From Catenulispora sp. MAP5-51 (GTDB lineage Bacteria > Actinomycetota > Actinomycetes > Streptomycetales > Catenulisporaceae), in the NCBI RefSeq assembly GCF_041261205.1, contig NZ_JBGCCH010000039.1, positions 18,362 through 82,361 on the forward strand: 64,000 nucleotides of DNA, written 5' to 3'. Below are positions 36,829 through 43,706 of the stretch, piece after piece. The position numbers were made by a program, and so were the translations under genes. Positions within the stretch are counted from its first letter, which is position 1, and each line of letters starts with the position of its first letter. Under the pieces are notes generated by a model. The model did no database searches. It was not told the DNA's origin and was given only the letters and a program-made list of their open reading frames with translations.

Positions 36829-37780
36829 CCGGAGCACCCGCCCCGGCCCGGCGGCTCTCCAACTGCGCGGCGAACGCTATCCCGTAGAACAGCGCGATGG
36901 CGCTCAGGTTCGACCACAGCAGGAAGGCCAGCACCGCCGTCAGCGGACCGTAGGTGGTGCCGAAAGTGTGGCTGCCCTCGACGTACCACGACAGCGCGGC
37001 GGTCAAAGCGAGCCACACCACCAGCGAGACCGCGGCCCCGAACACGAGCCAGGTGGCCGAGGGCTGCCGCCGCCGGGGCGCCTTGCGGAACAGGATCCCG
37101 GCGGAGACCAGGGCCAGCAGGGTGCCGACCGGCCACCGAACCAGGTTCCAGAGATCCAGGGCGCCCGGCGACCAGTGGTAGGCGTCGCCCAAGGAGCGGC
37201 CGAAGGACTCGCCGAAGACCAGCAGCGCCAGACCGCACGCGATCGGCACCCCGGCCAGCACAGCGCGCAGGAACGCGCCGCCGTACTTGGCCGGGAAGGG
37301 ACGGTCGCGCTGCACGCCGTAGATCCGGTTCGCGCCGCGCTCGACCTGGCCCATCGCCACGGTCAGGGACACCAGCGCCGCCGCCAGACCCAGCCACACC
37401 GCCGAGCGGCCGCCGTCCCCGGCGCCCTGCAACGCCTGGCCGACGGCGGCCCGGCTCGCCGGCGGCGTGACGCGCTCGATGGTGTCCTGCAGGGCCTGGC
37501 CCCAGCGCGCGTCGTGCGCCGTCTGCGCCAAGCCCACCAAGGCGATCAGGCCGGGGATGGCGGTGAGCGCCATCTGCAGGGCCAGGGCGCGGGCGTGGCT
37601 GAAGCCGTCGCCGTAGCGCAGGCGGACGAACGCGTCGCGCAGCAGTGTCCCGGTCCCGGTGCGGCGCAGGGTGCGCCAGGCATCGTCCGCAGACAGTTCC
37701 TGGCCCGACATGGTCCTGGTCTGCGGCACCTTCGTCGTGGTCGACATGGTCCGCCGGATGTCCACGACGCGCGTAATCAT
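36806..37780 (-). CDS. YihY/BrkB-family membrane protein
   Basis: This ~324-residue protein has about six transmembrane segments and matches YihY/BrkB: DGFSHARALALQMALTAIPGLIALVGLA near residue 60, AMGQVERGANRIYGVQRDRP, and YGPLTAVLAFLLWSNLSAIALFYGIAFAAQLE. The family was once called RNase BN by mistake and is now thought to act in lipid or envelope transport. The start may be 37780 or the Met 11 codons later; neither has a strong ribosome-binding site. It is divergent from the diacylglycerol kinase-like gene by 39 bp. Confidence 0.87.
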   Translation of the reverse strand: MITRVVDIRRTMSTTTKVPQTRTMSGQELSADDAWRTLRRTGTGTLLRDAFVRLRYGDGFSHARALALQMALTAIPGLIALVGLAQTAHDARWGQALQDTIERVTPPASRAAVGQALQGAGDGGRSAVWLGLAAALVSLTVAMGQVERGANRIYGVQRDRPFPAKYGGAFLRAVLAGVPIACGLALLVFGESFGRSLGDAYHWSPGALDLWNLVRWPVGTLLALVSAGILFRKAPRRRQPSATWLVFGAAVSLVVWLALTAALSWYVEGSHTFGTTYGPLTAVLAFLLWSNLSAIALFYGIAFAAQLESRRAGAGAPVTADPDA

Positions 37781-37819
37781 GCGCGGTTTGGGTTATGCGC
37801 ACGCGGCTACCAGGAGACG

Positions 37820-38716
37820 GTGAATCAGGTCGCGCTCGTGATCCATGAAGACAAGCTCGCGGCATTGCGCGGGGACGACCCCCGCGATCTGCTGCGCTGG
37901 GCGCTGCGGGAGCACGGAGAACCGCCGCCGAAGCTGTACGCCACCAGCAACGAGGACGCCGGAGGGAAGGCAGCGCGCACCGCGCTGGCCGACGGCGCGG
38001 AGCTCGTTGTGGTCTGCGGCGGCGACGGGACGGTGAGCGCCTGCGCCGCAGCCCTGGCCGGGACCGGCATCCCGATGGCGGTGATACCGATCGGGACGGG
38101 GAACCTGGTGGCCCGGAACCTGGGCGTCCCGCGTGATGTGGAGGAGGCGGTGGCGGTCGCCGTCAACGGCGTCGATCAGGCCATTGATCTGGGCCGGTTG
38201 GACGACGGAGTGATGGTCGGCATGGCGGGCGTCGGCCTGGACGCCGCGATGGTGCAGGACGCCCCGCGCTGGCTGAAGCGCCGGATCGGCTGGCCGGCCT
38301 ACGTGGTCTCGCTGGTCCGGCATCTGGCGGACCAGGGCTTCGCGGCGACGATCGAGGTGGACGGCCGCCGCACCCGGCACAAGCACGTCCGCATGGTCGT
38401 CATCGGCAACGTCGGCGCGCTGCACGGCGGCATATCGCTGTTCCCCGACGCCCGGCCCGACGACGGCGTGCTGGAGGTCGCGATCCTCGCGCCCCGCACC
38501 GTCTTCGGCTGGGCGTCGGTCGTCGCGCGCCTGGTACGCGGAGGGGGTCGCTCACCGGTCGTCGAGCGGCTCCGTGGGCGGCACATCGTGGTGCGCGGCC
38601 GGCGTCCGCTGCGACGGGAAGCCGATGGGGAGCCGCTTGCGGACGGCCGGGTGCTGGACGTCAAGGTCGCGCCGAAAGCGTTGCTGCTGCGGCTGAAACA
38701 ACCGCTGGACCGGTAG
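37820..38716 (+). CDS. Diacylglycerol/lipid kinase-family protein
   Basis: This 298-residue protein has a DAGK catalytic domain: VVVCGGDGTVSACAAAL (the GGDGT nucleotide loop near residue 75), IPIGTGNLVARNLGVP, and GMAGVGLDAAMV. It would phosphorylate diacylglycerol, sphingoid bases or a related lipid with ATP at the cytoplasmic face. GTG at 37820 follows CAGGAGAC; a longer open frame upstream is antisense to the BrkB gene and rejected. Its 3' end overlaps the convergent GlxA-type gene by 56 bp. Gene neighbours suggest a lipid-phosphate recycling module. Confidence 0.87.
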   Translation: MNQVALVIHEDKLAALRGDDPRDLLRWALREHGEPPPKLYATSNEDAGGKAARTALADGAELVVVCGGDGTVSACAAALAGTGIPMAVIPIGTGNLVARNLGVPRDVEEAVAVAVNGVDQAIDLGRLDDGVMVGMAGVGLDAAMVQDAPRWLKRRIGWPAYVVSLVRHLADQGFAATIEVDGRRTRHKHVRMVVIGNVGALHGGISLFPDARPDDGVLEVAILAPRTVFGWASVVARLVRGGGRSPVVERLRGRHIVVRGRRPLRREADGEPLADGRVLDVKVAPKALLLRLKQPLDR

Positions 38717-39698
38717 CGACTGGATGCTCCCCTTGGAACGTCTTGCGATAGGCCTGCGGCGAGACGCCGACCGCCGTGTGGAAGTGGCCCCGCAGCGATG
38801 CCGAACTTCCGAAACCGACGCTTCTGGCCAGACGGTCAATGGGTAGATCGCTGCTCTCCAACAGGTGCCGGGCGTACTCGACGCGCTGCTGGATGAGCCA
38901 GTCGACCGGCGTCATGCCGACCTCCTGGCGGAAGCGGCGAGTCAGGGTTCGGACACTCATGCCCGCGTGGCGCGCGAGTTCGTCCAGCGGTAGCGGCTGG
39001 TCCAGGTGCTGCATGGCCCAGACTCGGGTGGCCGAGGTCGAGGCGTCGGTGGGGCCGGGGACGGCGCGTTCGATGTACTGCGCCTGACCGCCCTCGCGCC
39101 ACGGCGGGACCACGCATTGGCGGGCCGCCCGGTTGGCGACCGCGCTGCCGTGGTCGCGCCGGATGAGGTGCAGGCACAGATCGACGCCCGCGGCCACGCC
39201 CGCCGAGGTGAGGACGTCGCCGTCGTCGACGAACAGCACGTCGGCGTCCCAGTCGACGGCCGGGAACAGGCGGCGGCAGTCCTCGGCCTCCTCCCAGTGC
39301 GTGGTCGCGGGGCGGCCGTCGAGCAGTCCGGCCGCTGCCAGCAGGACCGCGGCGGTGCAGATCGAGACCACGCGCGTTCCCGGGCGCAGGGCCGCGAAGA
39401 CGCCGACGGGCAGCGCCGGATCGGTCCCGCCGGGGCCCGCGGGCTGCCACGCGAAGGGCGGCACCACGAGGGTGTCCGCGGTGGCCAGGGCCTCGATGCC
39501 GTGCTCCACACCGATGGTGAAGTCGGCGGCGGTGGTGACCGGGCCGCCGTCGGGTGAGCACGTGACGACCTCGTACAGGGGCGCGCCGTCGGGACCGCGG
39601 GCGGAGCCGAAGACGCGCGCCGGGATGCCGAGTTCGAAGGGGAACACCTGCGGGAGTGCCAGGACGACGATGCGGTGGGGTCTGCGAGCAACGACCAT
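38661..39698 (-). CDS. GlxA-type AraC-family regulator with DJ-1/PfpI domain
   Basis: This 345-residue protein has an N-terminal DJ-1/PfpI-like domain (RIVVLALPQVFPFELGIPARVFG; VVSICTAAVLLAAAGLLDGR around the nucleophile elbow) and a C-terminal AraC DNA-binding domain (LDELARHAGMSVRTLTRRFRQEVGMTPVDWL, then IDRLARSVGFGSSASLRGHFHTAVGVSPQAYR). These regulate small-molecule catabolism. ATG at 39698 gives the canonical N-terminus. Further in-frame ATGs upstream lie in an 18-bp minisatellite that could add STDLAM-type repeats, so the true start is uncertain. It is divergent from a quinone oxidoreductase, a likely target. Confidence 0.85.
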   Translation of the reverse strand: MVVARRPHRIVVLALPQVFPFELGIPARVFGSARGPDGAPLYEVVTCSPDGGPVTTAADFTIGVEHGIEALATADTLVVPPFAWQPAGPGGTDPALPVGVFAALRPGTRVVSICTAAVLLAAAGLLDGRPATTHWEEAEDCRRLFPAVDWDADVLFVDDGDVLTSAGVAAGVDLCLHLIRRDHGSAVANRAARQCVVPPWREGGQAQYIERAVPGPTDASTSATRVWAMQHLDQPLPLDELARHAGMSVRTLTRRFRQEVGMTPVDWLIQQRVEYARHLLESSDLPIDRLARSVGFGSSASLRGHFHTAVGVSPQAYRKTFQGEHPVATGPAVVSAAAATLSARP

Positions 39699-39785
39699 GG
39701 CCGGATCTGTACTCGTGGCCAGAGCTGTACTCATGGCCAGAGCTGTATCCATGGCCAGATCTGTACTCATGGCCAAATCTTTGCG
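39696..39785. repeat. 18-bp minisatellite, five copies
   Basis: Five imperfect units resembling CATGGCCAGATCTGTACT start at 39696, 39714, 39732, 39750 and 39768. Most units carry an ATG on the minus strand in frame with the GlxA-type gene. Copy-number change would alter the regulator's N-terminus or its translation start, and the promoter spacing of the divergent gene. Confidence 0.85.
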
Positions 39786-39881
39786 CACATCGTCGCTGGG
39801 GACACTTTCAGGGGTCCGGTCGTGGCCTCGAAAATAGTCATGCAAGCAGCTCTGAACTCGTCACGAAGAAGGAAAACGTTG

Positions 39882-40823
39882 ATGCGCGCGATCAGTCAGG
39901 AAGTCCTGGGCGGACCCGAAGTCCTGTCCGTCGTCGAACGGCCGCTGCCGGCGCTCGGGCCCTCCGACGTCCTGGTGCGGGTGCACGCCGCCGGGGTGAA
40001 CCCGACCGACTGGCTGCACCGGAACACCGGCCTGTATCTGGGCCGACCGCCGTTCGTCGTCGGATGGGACGTCTCCGGCGTGGTGGAGGCCATCGGGGTC
40101 GGCGTCACGATCCTCGAGCCCGGCGACGAGGTCTTCGGCATGCTCGACTATCCGCGCGGCGCCGGCGGTTACGCGGAATACGCCGCGGCTCCGGCGCGGA
40201 ACTTCGTGCGCAAGCCCGAGGGGCTCGACCACGTCCACGCGGCGGCGCTGCCGGTGGTCGCGCTCACGGCGTGGCAGGCCCTGGTCGACACCGCTCGGAT
40301 CCAGCCCGGTCAGCGGGTGCTGATTCACGCCGCGGCCGGCGGGGTGGGTCATGTCGCGGTACAGATCGCCAAGGCGCGGGGCGCGTATGTGATCGGCACC
40401 GCCAGCGCGGGCAAGCACGAGTTCGTGCGCGGTCTGGGCGCCGACGAGGTGATCGACTACACCACGACCGACTTCGCCGAGACCGTGCGAGACGTCGATG
40501 TGGTCTTCGACGCGGTCGGCGGGGACTACGGCCTGCGCTCGCTGCGCACCATGCGGCCCGGCGGCACCCTGGTGGCCATCGTGTTCTCGAACCGGGAGCA
40601 GGTGGTGGCGCAGGCGAAGGAGTACGGCGTGCGGGTGAAGCACCTGACCGTCGAAGCCGACCAGGCCGGGATGGCGGCGGTCGCGGAGCTCGTCGAACAG
40701 GGCCGGCTGCGGGTGCACGTGGACGCCGTGCTGCCGCTGGAACAGGCAGGCGAGGCGCAGCGGCGCGGCGAGACCGGACGGACGACCGGAAAGCTCGTAC
40801 TGGCGGTTCGCTCGGACGTTTGA
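39882..40823 (+). CDS. Zinc-independent quinone oxidoreductase (MDR family)
   Basis: This 313-residue protein is a medium-chain reductase: an N-terminal GroES-like domain (GPSDVLVRVHAAGVNPTDWL) and a Rossmann domain with VLIHAAAGGVGHVAVQIAKARGA near residue 150. It lacks the zinc-binding Cys/His of alcohol dehydrogenases and resembles NADPH:quinone reductases. It would reduce quinones or enones. ATG at 39882 is preceded by GAAGGAAA. It is divergent from the GlxA-type regulator across a minisatellite. Confidence 0.9.
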   Translation: MRAISQEVLGGPEVLSVVERPLPALGPSDVLVRVHAAGVNPTDWLHRNTGLYLGRPPFVVGWDVSGVVEAIGVGVTILEPGDEVFGMLDYPRGAGGYAEYAAAPARNFVRKPEGLDHVHAAALPVVALTAWQALVDTARIQPGQRVLIHAAAGGVGHVAVQIAKARGAYVIGTASAGKHEFVRGLGADEVIDYTTTDFAETVRDVDVVFDAVGGDYGLRSLRTMRPGGTLVAIVFSNREQVVAQAKEYGVRVKHLTVEADQAGMAAVAELVEQGRLRVHVDAVLPLEQAGEAQRRGETGRTTGKLVLAVRSDV

Positions 40824-40868
40824 AGTCCTTCCCTTTGGTCACACGGTATCCCGACTCAGGGAGGCGTC

Positions 40869-41462
40869 ATGATCATCGGTGTTATAGCGGCGATCGTCAT
40901 CGTCGTAGGCCTCGCCATCGCGGCCGTGGAGTACGACCGGCGCCGGAAGCGTGCCGCTTTCGGCGCCGAATACGAGGCGCTCGTCGAGCAGGAGGGCAGC
41001 CGCCGGGCCGCCGACAAGGAGCTGGGCCGCCGGCGGCGGGCGTACTCGAACCTGGATCTCAGGCCTCTGGGAGCCCAGGAGCGCGACAGCTACGCCGCGG
41101 AATGGCGGAAGGTGCAGGAGTCCTTCGTCGACGACCCCGCCACCGCCCTGAACGACGCCGAGGCCGCGGTGGTCCGCCTGGCCCGCTTCCGGGGCTACCC
41201 GGGCGGCGACGGCGAGGCACTGCTGGAGCTGCTCTCCGTCCCGCACGCGACCGCCGTCTCGGGCTACCGCGAGGCGGCCCAGGTCCGGCAGACCACGGAA
41301 ACGGATCCTCAGGGCACGTCCACTGAGAGCATCCGCCAGGCCTTCCAGAAGTACGCCGCGCTGTTCAACGACATGCTCACCGCAGCCGGCCAGGACGAGG
41401 GCACGCACCAGAGCCGGAGCTCGGACGTCGAGCCGGCAGACAGCGTGGAGGTGGGTCGATGA
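40869..41462 (+). CDS. Single-span membrane protein with paired C-terminal domain
   Basis: This 197-residue protein begins with a transmembrane helix (IIGVIAAIVIVVGLAIAAVEY) then a basic stretch, so the C-terminal part probably faces the cytoplasm. The segment YAAEWRKVQESFVDDPATAL, then NDAEAAVVRLARFRGYP, is common in actinobacterial proteins of unknown function. The following gene product has a related segment. ATG at 40869 follows AGGGAGG. Its stop overlaps the next start, so the two are co-translated and may form a complex. Confidence 0.7.
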   Translation: MIIGVIAAIVIVVGLAIAAVEYDRRRKRAAFGAEYEALVEQEGSRRAADKELGRRRRAYSNLDLRPLGAQERDSYAAEWRKVQESFVDDPATALNDAEAAVVRLARFRGYPGGDGEALLELLSVPHATAVSGYREAAQVRQTTETDPQGTSTESIRQAFQKYAALFNDMLTAAGQDEGTHQSRSSDVEPADSVEVGR

Positions 41463-42202
41463 ACGAGCACACTGCTGTAGAGCACGAAGACATCACTGAC
41501 GAGGAGAAGTCGACCGAGCCCGGATTCCGCACGGTCACCTACACTTCGCCCGGGTTCGACACCGGCGCTGAAGACACGGAAGACACGGAAGACAGGGAAG
41601 ACGCGGAAGACAGGGAAGACAGGGAAGACACGGTCACCGGCTCCCACACCGAGACTCAGGCTGAGGCCCAGGCCGACAAGCAGGCCGAGGCTGAGACAGA
41701 AGCCGGCTTCGGCCCCAGCCACTACACCGAGCCTGAGCCCGAGACCGAGAGCGAAGCCGGCTTCGGCTCCAGCTCCTACACCGAGGCCGAGACGGAGGCT
41801 GAGACCGGCTTCGACTCCGACTCCGACTCCGACTCCGACTTCGCCACCGCCACCGCCACCAACACCGAGGCCCAGACCGAATCCCCTGCGGCAGCCGCGG
41901 ACACCGTCGCCGAACCCCTGCTGGGAGCGGCCTCCGCCGAGGCCTTCATCGACCGCTGGTCCTCGGTCCAGGCCACCTTCGTCGAGGACCCGCACCGCTC
42001 CGTCACGGAGGCCGACACGCTCCTGACCGAGGTCCTCACCGCGTACCAGCAGGCCATCGAACAGCGGCGCGCGCAGATCGCCGGCTCCGGGGCCGGCAGC
42101 ACCGGCGGTACCGACAGCGCCGGCAGCGCCCCGGACACCGAAGGCCTGCGGCTGGCCCTGCTGGAGTACCGGAGCATCATCACCGCGATGGTCGGCGTTT
42201 GA
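41459..42202 (+). CDS. Acidic repeat protein related to the upstream membrane protein
   Basis: This 247-residue soluble protein starts with ~150 residues of acidic low-complexity sequence: EDTEDTEDREDAEDREDRED encoded by 9-bp repeats at about 41574-41635, then ETQAEAQAD and DSDSDSDSD tracts. Its C-terminal domain, EAFIDRWSSVQATFVEDPHR then SVTEADTLLTEVLTAYQQAI, mirrors the domain of the upstream membrane protein. A single-residue-class expansion makes homology hard to judge at the N-terminus. It starts inside the upstream stop and overlaps the DUF1345 start. The function is unknown. Confidence 0.7.
   Translation: MNEHTAVEHEDITDEEKSTEPGFRTVTYTSPGFDTGAEDTEDTEDREDAEDREDREDTVTGSHTETQAEAQADKQAEAETEAGFGPSHYTEPEPETESEAGFGSSSYTEAETEAETGFDSDSDSDSDFATATATNTEAQTESPAAAADTVAEPLLGAASAEAFIDRWSSVQATFVEDPHRSVTEADTLLTEVLTAYQQAIEQRRAQIAGSGAGSTGGTDSAGSAPDTEGLRLALLEYRSIITAMVGV
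41574..41637 (+). repeat. 9-bp GAAGACACG-type repeat
   Basis: About seven copies of GAAGACACG/GAAGACAGG encode an EDT/EDR tract in the acidic protein. The tract is a slippage-prone microsatellite. Limits are approximate. Confidence 0.8.
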
Positions 42203-42834
42203 CCCTCTCGGCCACAGCCGGTACTCGGCTCACCACGGCGCTCGGCGCGGGCTTGCTCGCCGGCGCCGTGGCGGCGTTGTCGGGGGCGGGGCGTACGGCC
42301 CCGCTCGTCGGCTGGGATGTGCTGGCGCTCGTCTTCGGGGGCTGGACGTGGCGTGCGGTGTGGCCGCTGGGCCCCTCGCAGACCCGGGCTCATGCGCAGG
42401 ACGACAACCCCAGCCGCGACCTGGCCGACGCGCTGCTGATCGGGGCGGCGGTGGCCAGCCTGGCGGCGGTCGGCGTCGTCCTGTTCGGGGCCTCGCACGC
42501 CCCCGGGGCCGACCGCTACGTTCAGGCCGCGCTGGCGGTGTTCTCGGTCTTCGTGTCCTGGGCGCTGGTCCACACCGTCTTCAGCCTCAAGTACGCCCGG
42601 CTGTACTACCAGGGCACCCCCGGCGGCATCGACTTCAACGAGACCGAGCCGCCGCAGTACAGCGACTTCGCCTATCTGGCGTTCACCATCGGGATGACTT
42701 TCCAGGTCTCGGACACGAATCTGCAGACCAAGGAGATCCGCCGCGCGGCCCTGCGCCACGCCTGGCTGTCGTTCCCGCTCGGCGCGGTCATCATCGCCAC
42801 CTCGATCAACTTGGTGTCGGGGCTGGCCAAGTAG
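42199..42834 (+). CDS. DUF1345 membrane protein
   Basis: This 211-residue protein has about five transmembrane helices and the DUF1345 features DVLALVFGGWTWRAVWPLG, VFVSWALVHTVFSLKYARLYY and PPQYSDFAYLAFTIGMTFQVSDTNL. Function is not established. The only start matching the full-length family is TTG at 42199, which overlaps the upstream stop; a later start would remove part of helix 1. It follows the acidic protein in an apparent operon. Confidence 0.82.
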   Translation: MTLSATAGTRLTTALGAGLLAGAVAALSGAGRTAPLVGWDVLALVFGGWTWRAVWPLGPSQTRAHAQDDNPSRDLADALLIGAAVASLAAVGVVLFGASHAPGADRYVQAALAVFSVFVSWALVHTVFSLKYARLYYQGTPGGIDFNETEPPQYSDFAYLAFTIGMTFQVSDTNLQTKEIRRAALRHAWLSFPLGAVIIATSINLVSGLAK

Positions 42835-42896
42835 CGCGGACCCCGGGCGCGGCGCCGCTAAAATGGGCGGGTCGCACCCAGAACGCAGGAGGTCCG

Positions 42897-43685
42897 TTGC
42901 CCGAGGGTGATTCGGTCTTCCGGACCGCCGCGCAGCTGCACGAGGCACTGGCCGGCGACGAGCTCGTCCACGCCGACCTGCGCGTCCCGGCGCTGGCCAC
43001 CACCGATCTGACCGGCCGCCGCGTGCTGGAGAGCGTCGCCCGCGGCAAGCATCTGCTGACCAGGCTCGAAGGCGGGCTGACGCTGCACACGCACCTGCGG
43101 ATGGAGGGGCGCTGGGCCGTCTACCGGGCCGGCGAGCGGTGGAGCGGCGGTCCCGCGTGGCAGATCCGCGCCGTGCTCGGCACCGCCCGCAGCACCGCCG
43201 TCGGCTACCGGCTGCCGGTCGTCGAACTGCTCGCCACCGCCGATGAGGCCGGCGCTGTCGGCCACCTGGGCCCGGACCTGCTCGGCCCGGACTGGGACGC
43301 CGCCGAGGCGCTGCGGCGGCTGTCCGCCGATCCCTCCGTCCCGCTGGCCATGGCCCTGCTGGACCAGCGGAATCTGGCCGGCGTGGGGAACGTCTACGCC
43401 AACGAACTCAGCTTCCTGGCCCGCGTCCCGCCCTGGCGGCCGACCGGCGAGGTCCCCGACCTGGCGAAGATCGTGGACACCGCGCACCGGCTGCTGACGC
43501 TCAACCGGCTGCGCCACGGACACGTCACGACCGGCGACACCCGCGCCGACCGCCGGAACTGGGTCTACGGCCGGGCCCGGCAGCCCTGCCGGCGCTGCGG
43601 GACCCGGATCCTCACCTCGAGCCTCGGGACGCCGCCGCAGGATCGGGTCGTGTACTGGTGCCCGAAATGCCAGCCGGAGCAGTAG
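42897..43685 (+). CDS. Fpg/Nei-family DNA glycosylase
   Basis: This 262-residue base-excision repair enzyme starts MPEGDSVFRTAAQLHEAL, giving catalytic Pro2 and Glu3 once Met is removed. HTHLRMEGRW, LDQRNLAGVGNVYANEL (helix-two-turn-helix) and the C-terminal zinc finger CRRCGTRI...CPKCQ complete the family set. It removes oxidised bases and cleaves abasic sites; it resembles mycobacterial Nei2. TTG at 42897 follows CAGGAGG at 5 bp, and no other start gives Pro2. Confidence 0.93.
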   Translation: MPEGDSVFRTAAQLHEALAGDELVHADLRVPALATTDLTGRRVLESVARGKHLLTRLEGGLTLHTHLRMEGRWAVYRAGERWSGGPAWQIRAVLGTARSTAVGYRLPVVELLATADEAGAVGHLGPDLLGPDWDAAEALRRLSADPSVPLAMALLDQRNLAGVGNVYANELSFLARVPPWRPTGEVPDLAKIVDTAHRLLTLNRLRHGHVTTGDTRADRRNWVYGRARQPCRRCGTRILTSSLGTPPQDRVVYWCPKCQPEQ

Positions 43686-43706
43686 TCGCGTCGCGGCTGC
43701 CGAAGA

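Noticed and set aside
36758..37819. An N-terminal extension of the lipid kinase
   Set aside because: It is antisense to the BrkB-like gene, and a GTG with CAGGAGAC lies exactly at the kinase domain start.
41574..41637. A CRISPR-like repeat array
   Set aside because: The units are 9 bp with no spacers and encode an acidic protein tract. No CRISPR array or cas gene was seen anywhere.
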